Made by a program: the position numbers and the translations under genes. A DNA stretch of 64,000 nucleotides, taken from contig CANRAV010000008.1 in assembly GCA_947628695.1 (NCBI GenBank), positions 20,951-84,950 on the forward strand, written 5' to 3'. Source of the DNA: an uncultured Clostridia bacterium. Its GTDB lineage: Bacteria > Bacillota > Clostridia > Oscillospirales > CAG-382. Shown here in pieces: positions 19,034 through 29,205 of this stretch. The first letter of the stretch is position 1. Every line of letters starts with the position of its first letter. The notes beneath the pieces are model-generated. The model saw only the letters and a list, made by a program, of their open reading frames with translations, did no database searches and had not been told where the DNA came from.

Positions 19034-21430
19034 ATGCCCTGCAGTGCAGACAAAAAGTTTACGGAGACGAAGAGAAAGCTTTTTGACAAGCTGTACAACA
19101 AGCTTAACGACAGGCAGCGGGAGGCGCTTTACACCGTGAACGGCCCGCTTTTGGTGCTTGCCGGCGCCGGCAGCGGGAAGACGACGGTGCTTGTAAACCG
19201 CATATCCCACATAATCACCTTCGGCAATTTATATATGGACGAGACCGTCCCTGCGGACGGTGAGGCTTTGCTTCCGGTTATGGAAAAGCTTCTCGAAAGC
19301 GGCACGGAGGGCGAGATAAGAAAGCTTCTTTCCACCCTCTGTACCGACGCGGCGAACCCGTGGGAGGTGCTTTGCATCACCTTTACCAACAAGGCCGCAA
19401 GCGAGTTTAAGGCGAGGCTGCAAGCCCTTCTCGGCGAGCGCGCCGCGGACCTTTGGGCGGGAACCTTCCACTCTGTCTGCGTGCGCATACTGCGCCGGCA
19501 CATAGAGCTTTTGGGCTACGGGAAGAGCTTTACCATATACGACGCGGACGACAGCAAGCGCGTAATTGCCGACATCATGAAGGGGCTTGGGATAGACGAC
19601 GACGTCCTCTCCCCGCGCACGGTTCAAAACAGCATAAGCCGCGCCAAGGAGAGCTGCGTGGAGTGTGACGAATACGCAAAGGACGCGGAAGGCGACGCAC
19701 GCGCGGAGGACATTGCAAAGGTCTACAAGCTTTACACAAAGCAGCTTAAGGAGGCAAACGCGCTTGACTTTGACGATATAATTCTGCTTACGCTTAAGCT
19801 TTTTACAAACGAAAAAGAGGTTCTCTTAAAGTATCAAAAGCAGTTTAAGTACATACTTGTGGACGAGTATCAGGACACAAACCTTTCGCAAAGCCGCCTT
19901 ATAAACATGCTTGGCGCGCACTACCGCAACGTGTGCGTCGTCGGGGACGACGACCAAAGCATCTACTCGTTCCGCGGGGCTACGGTGGAGAACATCCTGG
20001 GCTTTGACAAGGTTTACAAGGACTGCAAGGTGATAAGGCTGGAGCAGAATTATCGCTCTACGCAGACCATTCTGTCTGCCGCAAACGCCGTTATTGCCAA
20101 CAACGCCACCCGCAAGGGGAAGAATCTGTGGACGGACTGCAGAGAGGGCGAACGCATTGTTTTGAAAAAGCAGCTTACGCAAAGCGACGAAGCCGGCTAC
20201 ATAGTGCAGTACATCAAGGACAGGGTCGCGGCAGGCGAGGCCGATTACAGCGACTTTGCGGTGCTTTACCGCCTTAACGCGCAGGCGAACGCGCTGGAGA
20301 TAATTTTCAGCAAAAGCCGCGTTCCGTACAGGATTTTCGGCAGCGTCAGGTTTTACGAGCGCAAGGAGATAAAGGATCTGATAAGCTACCTTGCGGTGAT
20401 AAGCAACCCTGCGGACGACACGCGCCTTAAGCGCATAATAAACGTGCCGAAGCGCGGCATCGGCTCCACCACGACGCAGGCGCTTTTCGAAGCGGCCGAA
20501 AGCGTGGGCGGCGTGTACGAGGCGCTTACGCGCATAGACGAGTTCCCGGAGATAGGGAAGGGGTCGGCGAAGCTTAAGGAGTTTTTGGCGCTTATCGAGG
20601 AGCTGCGCGCTTACGCGGCGGAGGCGAAGCCCTCCGACGTTGTGAAGCGCGTCATAGAGCGCACCGGTTACAGGGAGATGCTTGAAGCGGGCGACGAGCC
20701 GGACAAGGCGCAGCTGCTTGACGAGCTTATCTCCTCCGCTTTGGCATTTGAGGAGCAGGCGGAGGAGCCGACGGTGGAGACCTTCCTTGCCGACATCGCG
20801 CTTATAACGGACATAGACAACTACGACGAGGGCGCAAACGCCGTGACCCTTATGACGGTGCACAGCGCGAAGGGGCTGGAGTTCCCGACTGTGTTCCTGC
20901 CCGGCTTTGAAGAAGGGGTCTTCCCCGGCGACCAAAGCGCGGTAAGCGACAAGGCGCTGGAGGAGGAGCGGCGGCTTGCCTACGTGGCGATAACCCGCGC
21001 AAAGAAGCAGGTTGTCATAACGCACACGAACACAAGGCTTCTTTACGGACAGACGAAGCAGAATCCGCTTTCGCGCTTCGCTTTGGAGATACCAAAGAAC
21101 CTCGTCCGCATAGAGCAGGCGGAAAGAACCCCGCACAACAACGTCTCGGAGGCGAAAAGGAGGTACGTGACCTCTCAGCAGTCGTTTGTGAAGAACACAA
21201 GCCACGTACCCGCCATGAGGGCGGAGAAGAAGAGCTTTGTCGCAGTCGCCGTGGGCGACACGGTGGAGCATGCGACCTTCGGCAGGGGCGTTGTCAGATC
21301 GGTCACGGACATGGGCGCCGACGCTATGTATGAGATAGATTTTGAAAAGGTCGGCACAAAAAAGCTTATGGCAAGCTTTGCGCGGCTTAAAACGTTAAAC
21401 TCTGAGGGAGAAGACAATGGCAGAAATTAA
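19034..21430 (+). CDS. pcrA: UvrD/PcrA-type ATP-dependent DNA helicase
   Basis: LNDRQREALYTVNGPLLVLAGAGSGKTTVL, VDEYQDTN and VTLMTVHSAKGLEFPTVF; ATG at 19034 with GGAGGT. Confidence 0.92.
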   Translation: MPCSADKKFTETKRKLFDKLYNKLNDRQREALYTVNGPLLVLAGAGSGKTTVLVNRISHIITFGNLYMDETVPADGEALLPVMEKLLESGTEGEIRKLLSTLCTDAANPWEVLCITFTNKAASEFKARLQALLGERAADLWAGTFHSVCVRILRRHIELLGYGKSFTIYDADDSKRVIADIMKGLGIDDDVLSPRTVQNSISRAKESCVECDEYAKDAEGDARAEDIAKVYKLYTKQLKEANALDFDDIILLTLKLFTNEKEVLLKYQKQFKYILVDEYQDTNLSQSRLINMLGAHYRNVCVVGDDDQSIYSFRGATVENILGFDKVYKDCKVIRLEQNYRSTQTILSAANAVIANNATRKGKNLWTDCREGERIVLKKQLTQSDEAGYIVQYIKDRVAAGEADYSDFAVLYRLNAQANALEIIFSKSRVPYRIFGSVRFYERKEIKDLISYLAVISNPADDTRLKRIINVPKRGIGSTTTQALFEAAESVGGVYEALTRIDEFPEIGKGSAKLKEFLALIEELRAYAAEAKPSDVVKRVIERTGYREMLEAGDEPDKAQLLDELISSALAFEEQAEEPTVETFLADIALITDIDNYDEGANAVTLMTVHSAKGLEFPTVFLPGFEEGVFPGDQSAVSDKALEEERRLAYVAITRAKKQVVITHTNTRLLYGQTKQNPLSRFALEIPKNLVRIEQAERTPHNNVSEAKRRYVTSQQSFVKNTSHVPAMRAEKKSFVAVAVGDTVEHATFGRGVVRSVTDMGADAMYEIDFEKVGTKKLMASFARLKTLNSEGEDNGRN

Positions 21431-22673
21431 ACCGATAAGGGCGCTTAGGTATACGGAAAAGGCGGGGCAGCTTGCCCTTAATGTGTGCCCGCCCTACGAC
21501 ATAATAAGCGAGGAGGAGAGGGAGGAGCTTATAAAGGGCAGTCCCTACAACCTTGTGCGGCTTGAAAAGCCGGAGGGCGAGAACCGCTATGTTCGCGCCG
21601 CGAAGCTTTTGGAGTCCTGGCTTGAAAACGGCATACTCGCAAGGGACAGGAAGGAGGCCGTATTCGTCTACGGCGAGGACTTTGAGGTCGCAGGCGTGCG
21701 GTATTCCCTCAAGGGCATAATATGCCTTTGCAGGCTGTACCCCTTCTCGGAGGGTGTCGTCCTCCCGCACGAGAACACTCTTTCCGGCGCCAAGGCAGAC
21801 AGGTTTGAGCTTATGAAGGCAACGCACTGCGGCTTCTCTTCGATATACGGGCTTTACGACGACGCCGACGGTGCCGTGACCGGCACGGTAAAGCGCGCTG
21901 CGGCGAAGGCGCCTGTACAGTGCTTCACCGACGGCGAGAAGGTTACGCACTCCCTTTGGGTGATAGACGACCCGGCGGAGATAGCCTCCGTCGTCCGCGC
22001 TATGGCGCCGAAGCAGATATTCATTGCCGACGGACACCACAGGTACGAGACGGCGCTTAAGCTGCGCGATTATCTGGCGGAGCGCGGCGAGTGCCCGGAG
22101 GGGCGCGACTACGTGCTTATGACCCTTGTCGATCTCGACAACGAGGGGCTTGTCGTCTTCCCCACGCACCGGCTTGTGCGCGGGCTGGAGATTGACAAGG
22201 CTGCGCTTTTGAAGGCGCTTTCCGCAGACTTTGAGATAGAAGAGCACGACGACGTTTGGAAGGCGGAAGCGGTGCTTAAACGCCACCTTGACAGGCCGGC
22301 CTTTGCGCTTTACACGGGCGGAAGCGGCTTTACGCTGCTTCTCTTCAAAGGCACAATCCCCGACGGCGGCGACGGCGGGCTTAAGGCGCTGGACGTTTCG
22401 GTGCTTCACGACCGCATACTTGAAGGCTGCCTCGGCATAGACAAACAGAACATGGCAGAGCAGCGGAACCTTTCCTACACGCGGGACATAAAGGAAGCGG
22501 CGGAAGCCGTCAAAAGCGGCGCGGCAAGCGCGGCGTTTATCTTAAACGCCACCAAGGTAAGCGAGATAAAAAGCGTCTCCCTTGCCGGCGGGAGGATGCC
22601 GCAGAAGTCCACCTATTTTTACCCCAAGCTTAAAACGGGGCTTGTTATGAACACAATCGAGGACAGAGACTGA
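21417..22673 (+). CDS. DUF1015 family protein
   Basis: PPYDIISEEEREEL, HENTLSGAKADRFELMKAT and IADGHHRYETAL. Confidence 0.85.
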   Translation: MAEIKPIRALRYTEKAGQLALNVCPPYDIISEEEREELIKGSPYNLVRLEKPEGENRYVRAAKLLESWLENGILARDRKEAVFVYGEDFEVAGVRYSLKGIICLCRLYPFSEGVVLPHENTLSGAKADRFELMKATHCGFSSIYGLYDDADGAVTGTVKRAAAKAPVQCFTDGEKVTHSLWVIDDPAEIASVVRAMAPKQIFIADGHHRYETALKLRDYLAERGECPEGRDYVLMTLVDLDNEGLVVFPTHRLVRGLEIDKAALLKALSADFEIEEHDDVWKAEAVLKRHLDRPAFALYTGGSGFTLLLFKGTIPDGGDGGLKALDVSVLHDRILEGCLGIDKQNMAEQRNLSYTRDIKEAAEAVKSGAASAAFILNATKVSEIKSVSLAGGRMPQKSTYFYPKLKTGLVMNTIEDRD

Positions 22674-22685
22674 AAGGACTTACAT

Positions 22686-25319
22686 ATGAAAAAACAGCTT
22701 GAAAAGAAATACTGTCCTAAGGAGGTTGAGGACAGGCTGTACGCTTTTTGGAGCGAGAAGGGCTATTTCACCCCCTCGGACGACCGGAAGGGCAGAGACA
22801 GCTATACGATAGTGATACCCCCGCCCAACATCACCGGGCAGCTGCACATGGGGCATGCGCTTGACAACACTCTTCAGGACATACTTATAAGGTACAAAAG
22901 GATGTGCGGCTTTGACACGCTTTGGCTTCCCGGTACCGACCACGCGTCCATAGCCACGGAGGCGAAAATTGTCGAAGCCATGCGCAAGGAAGGCCTTACC
23001 AAGGACGACGTCGGCAGGGAGGGCTTCCTCAAGCGCGCCTGGGAGTGGAACGACAAGTTCGGGAACCGCATTATAGAGCAGCTTAAAAAGCTCGGCTCCT
23101 CCTGCGACTGGACACGCAGACGCTTTACCATGGACGAGGGCTGCTCCAAGGCCGTTAAGGAGGTTTTCGTCCACCTTTACGAAAAGGGGCTTATCTACCG
23201 CGGCAAGCGCATTATAAACTGGTGCCCGCACTGCCTTACCTCCATATCGGACGCAGAGGTCAACTACGAGGAGCAGGCAGGCCATTTCTGGCACATACGC
23301 TACCCCTTTAAGGACGGAAGCGGCTATTTGCAGCTTGCAACCACAAGGCCGGAGACGCTTCTCGGCGATACGGCGGTTGCCGTAAACCCGAACGACGAAA
23401 GGTACAAGGCCTTTATAGGGAAAACGCTTGTCCTCCCCCTTGTAGGGCGCGAGATACCCGTCATAGCCGACGAGTACGTGGAACAGGACTTCGGCACCGG
23501 TGTTGTTAAGATAACGCCCGCGCACGACCCCAACGACTTTGAGGTCGGGGCAAGGCATTCCCTTGAGATAATAAACGTTATGACCGACGACGCGAGGATT
23601 ACGGACGACTATCCCGCCTACGCCGGCATGGACCGCTTTGAGGCGAGGAAGGCCATCGTAAAGGATCTTGAAGCGGGAGGCTTCCTTGTAAAGGTAGAGG
23701 ATCACGCGCACAACGTGGGCACCTGCTACCGCTGCGGCTCCACTATCGAGCCGCGTGCGTCATTACAGTGGTTTGTCAAGATGGAGGAGCTTGCAAAGCC
23801 CGCAATAGAGGCTGTCAGAAACGGCAGCGTCCGCTTCGTGCCGGAGCGCTTTGACAAGACCTATTTCAACTGGATGGAAAACATACGCGACTGGTGCATA
23901 TCGCGCCAGCTTTGGTGGGGGCACCGCATACCCGCCTTTTACTGTGACGGCTGCGGCGAGCTTGTCGTTACCAAAGAGGAAAGCGCCCTCTGCCCGAAGT
24001 GTGGCAAGCCCATGCGGCAGGATCCCGACACGCTTGACACCTGGTTCAGCTCTGCCCTGTGGCCGTTCTCGACCCTCGGCTGGCCGGACGACACGGAGGA
24101 TTTGAAGCGCTTCTACCCGACAAACACCCTTGTGACGGGCTACGACATTATAACCTTCTGGGTTTCGCGCATGATCTTCTCGGGGCTTGAGTACACCGGC
24201 AAGGCTCCCTTTGACACCGTGCTTATACACGGTCTTGTTCGCGACGAGCTTGGCAGGAAGATGTCGAAGTCCCTCGGCAACGGCATCGACCCGCTTGACA
24301 TTATCGACAGGTACGGTGCAGACGCACTTCGATTTACGCTTGCCTCCGGCAACGCGCCCGGCAACGACATGCGCTTTACCGACAAGAAGGTGGAAGCCTC
24401 CCGCAACTTCGGCAACAAGCTTTGGAACGCTGCGCGCTTCGTGCTTATGAACCTTTCGGACGACGGCTTCGACCCGGACAGCATCGACGTTTCCACCCTT
24501 GAAACCGAGGATAAGTGGATAATAAGCCGCTGCAACAGCCTTGTTCGCGAGGTGCGCGACAACCTTGACGGCTTTGAGCTTGGCGTTGCCGCGGCGAAGC
24601 TTTACGACTTCGCCTGGGACTGCTTCTGCGACTGGTATATAGAGCTTGTAAAGCCCCGGCTTGCCGATAAGGAAAGCGAAAAGTGTCGCACTGCTCAGCA
24701 CACGCTGGTGTTTGTGCTTTCCCGCCTTATGAAGCTGCTTCACCCCTTTATGCCCTTCATAACCGAGGAGATATGGCAGACGCTTCCGCACAACGGAGAA
24801 AGCATCATGGTTTCCGACTTCCCGCAGTATGACGGCGCGCTTTCCTTCCCCGCGGACGAGGAGGCGATAGACGCCGTGACGGAGGCGATAAAGGCGCTTC
24901 GCAACCGCAGGGCGGAGCTTGGCGTTCCCCCTTCCCGCAAGGCGCACCTGTACATCAAGACCGAGAAGAAGGAGCTGTTCTCTCGCTCCGCCGCTTTCTT
25001 CGAAAAGCTGGCTTCCGCTTCCGCCGTCGAGACCGTGGACGCGTCCTTCACCGGCGAGGGCATGGTGCAGGCCGTGACCTTTAACGCCGTGCTCTACCTC
25101 CCCATGGAGGAGCTTGTGGACAAGGAAGCAGAGCGCGCCCGTCTTACGGCAGAGCTGGCAGACGCCGAAAGCGAGATCACCCGCGCCGCAGGCAAGCTTG
25201 CAAACGAGGGCTTCGTCGCCCGCGCTCCCGCCGCGCTTGTCGAGGCCGAACGCGACAAGGTGCAGCGCTTTACCGAAAAGGCTTCCCAGCTGCGCGACGC
25301 ACTTAAGGCTCTGGGCTGA
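22686..25319 (+). CDS. valS: Valyl-tRNA synthetase
   Basis: [30 protein letters not shown]; 877 aa. Confidence 0.95.
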   Translation: MKKQLEKKYCPKEVEDRLYAFWSEKGYFTPSDDRKGRDSYTIVIPPPNITGQLHMGHALDNTLQDILIRYKRMCGFDTLWLPGTDHASIATEAKIVEAMRKEGLTKDDVGREGFLKRAWEWNDKFGNRIIEQLKKLGSSCDWTRRRFTMDEGCSKAVKEVFVHLYEKGLIYRGKRIINWCPHCLTSISDAEVNYEEQAGHFWHIRYPFKDGSGYLQLATTRPETLLGDTAVAVNPNDERYKAFIGKTLVLPLVGREIPVIADEYVEQDFGTGVVKITPAHDPNDFEVGARHSLEIINVMTDDARITDDYPAYAGMDRFEARKAIVKDLEAGGFLVKVEDHAHNVGTCYRCGSTIEPRASLQWFVKMEELAKPAIEAVRNGSVRFVPERFDKTYFNWMENIRDWCISRQLWWGHRIPAFYCDGCGELVVTKEESALCPKCGKPMRQDPDTLDTWFSSALWPFSTLGWPDDTEDLKRFYPTNTLVTGYDIITFWVSRMIFSGLEYTGKAPFDTVLIHGLVRDELGRKMSKSLGNGIDPLDIIDRYGADALRFTLASGNAPGNDMRFTDKKVEASRNFGNKLWNAARFVLMNLSDDGFDPDSIDVSTLETEDKWIISRCNSLVREVRDNLDGFELGVAAAKLYDFAWDCFCDWYIELVKPRLADKESEKCRTAQHTLVFVLSRLMKLLHPFMPFITEEIWQTLPHNGESIMVSDFPQYDGALSFPADEEAIDAVTEAIKALRNRRAELGVPPSRKAHLYIKTEKKELFSRSAAFFEKLASASAVETVDASFTGEGMVQAVTFNAVLYLPMEELVDKEAERARLTAELADAESEITRAAGKLANEGFVARAPAALVEAERDKVQRFTEKASQLRDALKALG

Positions 25320-25351
25320 TTGGATTATTATTTCATATTGTATTTGATTAT

Positions 25352-25535
25352 GGCCGAGCTCGCGCTCGGCCTTGGCTTTTTTTACGGAGGGACTCGGTCC
25401 CTCCGTGGCTCTCTAAATAAGGCTTTTTTAACAACATAGCTTTTTATGCCCAAAGGGTTGGCACCCTTTGGAATCCCGAGCTGGCAACGCAGGCCGCGCC
25501 TGCGCCGTGTAAAGGTCGGCCGCACGTATGAAACG
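25352..25535. repeat. Family B repeat, copy B4 (reverse)
   Basis: GGCCGAGCTCGCGCTCGGCC, CGGAGGGACTCGGTCCCTCCG, CCAAAGGGTTGGCACCCTTTGG. Confidence 0.85.
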
Positions 25536-25548
25536 CCGGCGCGGCGAA

Positions 25549-25681
25549 GTAATATGTAATAGGTAATAGTGAAAAAGTGCGGTGCCCGCTGCGCGGGCGT
25601 TATTTATTAATAATAAAGAAGTGAAGCAGTCTCGCTGCTTCACTACCGCACTTCTTCACTATTCACTCTTACTTCTTCACT
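25549..25681. repeat. Element C copy with terminal inverted repeats
   Basis: AAGTAATATGTAATAGGTAATAGTGAAAAAGTGCGG at the left, CCGCACTTCTTCACTATTCACTCTTACTTCTTCACT at the right. Confidence 0.6.
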
Positions 25682-25693
25682 AAATCCTCGCTC

Positions 25694-26308
25694 TTACTTT
25701 TTCACTAAATCCTCTGTCCTATACGCTCCGTATCCTTCGTAGTAGTAGCTGCGGTCGATTCCCTTCATATATACGTCGCGGCTGTCGGTCTCGTCGGTCA
25801 GCGCCGAGCAAAGAAGCTGCTTAATTTCGACGTCCTTCACGGGGCTGCGCTCCATGGCAGGCAGGTAGTCCTCCCTGTCGACCTTCGACCAGTCGACCAC
25901 GGTTCCCGTCGCCGACTTCAGCATCAGGTCAAGCCATATGCGCATGCTGCGGCCGTTCCCCTCGCGGAAGGGGTGGGCGACGTTCATCTCGACGTACTTC
26001 TCCACTATTTCGTCAAAATTCGACTGCGGCATCTTCTCAACGCTTTTCACCGCCGCCTCCAGGTACAAAGCCGGCGCAAAGCGGAAGCCGCCCTTCGCAA
26101 GGTTCACCGTCCGCATCTCGCCCGCAAAGCCGTAAACGTCGCAGAAAAGCCGGCGGTGTATCTCCCGCAGGGCGTCGAAGCTGCCGGGCTTCAGGCGGGC
26201 AAGCGCGCCGCTTTCGTAAAGCTCTGCAGCCCTTCTCTTGCTAAGGCGCTCTTCCTCCCGCGCCAGCAGTGCCGGATCCTCTATATTAAGCTTGTTTTTA
26301 AGTGCCAT
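25694..26308 (-). CDS. Fic/DOC family protein
   Basis: HPFREGNGRSMRIWLD active-site motif; FAGEMRTVNLAKGGFRFAP. Confidence 0.88.
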   Translation of the reverse strand: MALKNKLNIEDPALLAREEERLSKRRAAELYESGALARLKPGSFDALREIHRRLFCDVYGFAGEMRTVNLAKGGFRFAPALYLEAAVKSVEKMPQSNFDEIVEKYVEMNVAHPFREGNGRSMRIWLDLMLKSATGTVVDWSKVDREDYLPAMERSPVKDVEIKQLLCSALTDETDSRDVYMKGIDRSYYYEGYGAYRTEDLVKK

Positions 26309-26739
26309 GCGTCCTCGCCTCCCGTACTATTTTACCATTAAATAAGGGGAAAGTAAAGCGGGGAGAAAAATTTTTCGCGTCGGCGGCTTCGTCAGAACTT
26401 ACAAAATTTTCCGCAGGGGAAAGGCGGAGCTTAAGCAAATTCTGCCAAAAATGCGCCCGAGGTGACGGGTTTTGCGGCAAAATATGCCTTTATTGAAAAC
26501 TTTTTTAAAAAAGAGCAAAAAATTTTTCTTGTATATTTTAAAAGTGTATGCTATAATGTAAGCGTTTATGAAGAGGGGGAGTAAAGCCGTAATGTGCGGC
26601 TTTGCGTATGTGCCCGCGGCGCGGGCGTGATGCGAAGTGCGGCTGCCCCGATGTATATTTATTTTATGTAGACTTTTAAAGTGTATTTCCGTTAAAAACG
26701 GTGCATTTTAAAATAAAATCTTTTTAGGAGGAAACACAA

Positions 26740-29043
26740 GTGAAAAAGAAAATCCTTTGCTTTGCGCTTGCTCTTGTAATGTGCCTCTGCCTCGCTGCAT
26801 GCGGCGATAATGGCGACGACACTTCCAAGGCCGGCGACGCAAGCAACACTGAAAGCACCGCTTCCGGCACCGAAAGCGCTGCAGATGCAAGCAAAGCTGA
26901 AAGCACCGATGCCGAGAGCAGCGATGCCGGAAGCGAAGACAACAGCGAGGTTGCCGCAGGCCCTTACGAGGACCTCGATTGGGCAACTCTTGACGCGGGC
27001 GAATATGACGCAGCGTGCAAGGCTGTTTACGAGAGGGCTCTTGGCGAGTTTGATTCCGTATACGAAGCCGGCCGCAACGAGGTTGAGGATATCGGCCTTC
27101 GCTGGGCGCTTATGGCTATTGCGGAAGCTAAGCTTCTCGAATCCGGCGTTATGGTTCCCACCGGTACCCAGGGCGGTATGTATGCGATGAGCCATGCGGC
27201 TACCCGTACCATCACCTCCGTTCTTTGGGGCTCCGACACCAGCCGTTATCACAACGCCATAGTTGCCAACGAGCTTATAAAGAAGGAAGACCAGGACGCC
27301 ATGAAGGCTAAATGGACAGAGCTTATCGGCAAAGACGGCACAGAGTATGACGCTTTCGTTAAGCAGTACCTTGCGGACAAGGGCTACACCCTTAACGACA
27401 CCTACGCTATGGCATACGCCGGCGACCCCGTTACCTGGGACGTTCTTGCTACCTCTCAGGCACAGGACAGCGACGCTATCGTAAACACTTACGACGGCCT
27501 TGCAGAGTATGACGTACTCAACAAGCTTCAGCCTGCTCTTGCAGAGAGCTGGGAAGTTTCCGAAGACGGCACCGTTTACACCTTCCACATCCGCAAGGGT
27601 GTTAAGTGGGTTGACTATCAGGGCCGTGAAATAGCAGACGTTAAGGCAGACGACTGGGTTGCGGGTCTTCAGCACGCATGCGACTCTCACGGCGGTCTTG
27701 AGTACCTCCTTGAGGGCGTTGTTGTCAACTATTCCGAGTATATCAACGGCGACATAACCGACTTCAGCGAGGTTGGCGTTAAGGCTGTTGACGACTACAC
27801 GCTTCAGTACACCCTCCTTGGCAAGACCCCGTACTTCGAGACCATGCTCGGTTACTCCATTTTCGCTCCTCTCTGCCGTTCTTACTATGAATCCCAGGGC
27901 GGCGCATGGGGCGTAGACGAGTACAACGCAAGCGAGAACTATCAGTACGGTATCGACTATCAGCACATCGCTTACTGCGGCCCGTACCTTGTAACCAACG
28001 CAACGGCCAGCACCACCATCCGTTTCGAGGCTAACCCCACTTACTGGAACAAGGACAACATCAACATCAAGACCATCACCTGGTCCTATAACGACAGCAC
28101 CGATCCCACCCGTAACTACGAAGAGTGCAAGGCGGGCAAGGTTGTAAGCGCCAGCTTCAATGCTAACGTTCTCCCGCTTGCTCGTGATCAGAAGCCCGAG
28201 GGCGAGGACAAGACCTACTTCGACCTTTACAGCTACACCAGCGCTACCACCGCAACCACCTACAGCGGCTTCTACAACCTGAACCGCAAGGCGTTTGCAA
28301 ACGTTAACGACGAAACCAAGTGCGTTTCCACGCAGAGCGCCGAGGAGCAGGCACGCACCCGCACCGCTATCAACAACCAGCACTTCCGTCTCGCTATCTC
28401 CATGGGCGTTGACCGTGCTACCTACAATGCTGCCCAAACCGGTGAAGAGCTTAAGCTTAACTCTCTCCGCAACAGCTACACCCCCGGCAACTTCGTAACC
28501 CTTCCCAACGAGGCTACCGTTGAGATCAACGGCGAGTCTAAGACCTACCCGGCCGGCACCTTCTTTGGCAGGATAGTTCAGGACCAGATCGATGCCGACG
28601 GCATCAAGATTAAGGTTTGGGACGATGAGCTTCAGTCTTCCGACGGCTTTGACGGCTGGTACAACGTTGAGAACGCCAAGGAAGAGTTCGCAAAGGCAGT
28701 TGCAGAGCTTGCAGAGGTTGGCGTAGAGGTTTCCAAAGAGAATCCTATCCACCTCGACCTCCCGTATCCGAGCTCTGTACAGATTTACACCGACCGTGCA
28801 AACACATGGAAGCAGTCTGTTGAGGCCGCTCTCGACGGCGCTGTTGTCGTTGACCTTGTTGACTCAGTAGACATCAAGACTTGGCAGTACTGCGGCTATG
28901 TAACCGCTACCGGCGACCAGTCCAACTACAACATCTACGACCTCTCCGGTTGGAGCCCCGACTACGGCGATCCTCAGACCTACCTTGACACCTTCCTTCC
29001 GGATTACGCCGGCTATATGGCTAAGTGCATCGGTCTGTTCTAA
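26740..29043 (+). CDS. Peptide ABC transporter substrate-binding lipoprotein (SBP_bac_5/OppA family), apparently short at the C-terminus
   Basis: GTG start; lipobox LCLAAC; TFHIRKGVKWVDYQGREI; ends at DYGDPQTYLDTFLPDYAGYMAKCIGLF*. Confidence 0.88.
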   Translation: MKKKILCFALALVMCLCLAACGDNGDDTSKAGDASNTESTASGTESAADASKAESTDAESSDAGSEDNSEVAAGPYEDLDWATLDAGEYDAACKAVYERALGEFDSVYEAGRNEVEDIGLRWALMAIAEAKLLESGVMVPTGTQGGMYAMSHAATRTITSVLWGSDTSRYHNAIVANELIKKEDQDAMKAKWTELIGKDGTEYDAFVKQYLADKGYTLNDTYAMAYAGDPVTWDVLATSQAQDSDAIVNTYDGLAEYDVLNKLQPALAESWEVSEDGTVYTFHIRKGVKWVDYQGREIADVKADDWVAGLQHACDSHGGLEYLLEGVVVNYSEYINGDITDFSEVGVKAVDDYTLQYTLLGKTPYFETMLGYSIFAPLCRSYYESQGGAWGVDEYNASENYQYGIDYQHIAYCGPYLVTNATASTTIRFEANPTYWNKDNINIKTITWSYNDSTDPTRNYEECKAGKVVSASFNANVLPLARDQKPEGEDKTYFDLYSYTSATTATTYSGFYNLNRKAFANVNDETKCVSTQSAEEQARTRTAINNQHFRLAISMGVDRATYNAAQTGEELKLNSLRNSYTPGNFVTLPNEATVEINGESKTYPAGTFFGRIVQDQIDADGIKIKVWDDELQSSDGFDGWYNVENAKEEFAKAVAELAEVGVEVSKENPIHLDLPYPSSVQIYTDRANTWKQSVEAALDGAVVVDLVDSVDIKTWQYCGYVTATGDQSNYNIYDLSGWSPDYGDPQTYLDTFLPDYAGYMAKCIGLF

Positions 29044-29086
29044 TTAAATAGTCCGTTCACATTTAGTTAATGCTTAACTGATTTTG

Positions 29087-29114
29087 AAGGGGGTGGCTAA
29101 AACCCACCCCCTTT
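29087..29114 (+). terminator. Terminator/attenuator after the substrate-binding protein gene
   Basis: AAGGGGGTGGCTAAAACCCACCCCCTTT. Confidence 0.65.
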
Positions 29115-29205
29115 AAACTTTTAATTATAACACGCCCTTCGGGGCATGGCAGATTCCGACCGAAAAAAGCCCACAGAATCTAAACGATAGCGAGATGAAG
29201 AACCA

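Noticed and set aside
26692-28752. 686-aa minus-strand ORF opposite the OppA-family gene
   Set aside because: Antisense artefact of codon bias: low-complexity Val/Leu/Ala-rich translation with no domain logic, lying over a clear plus-strand lipoprotein gene
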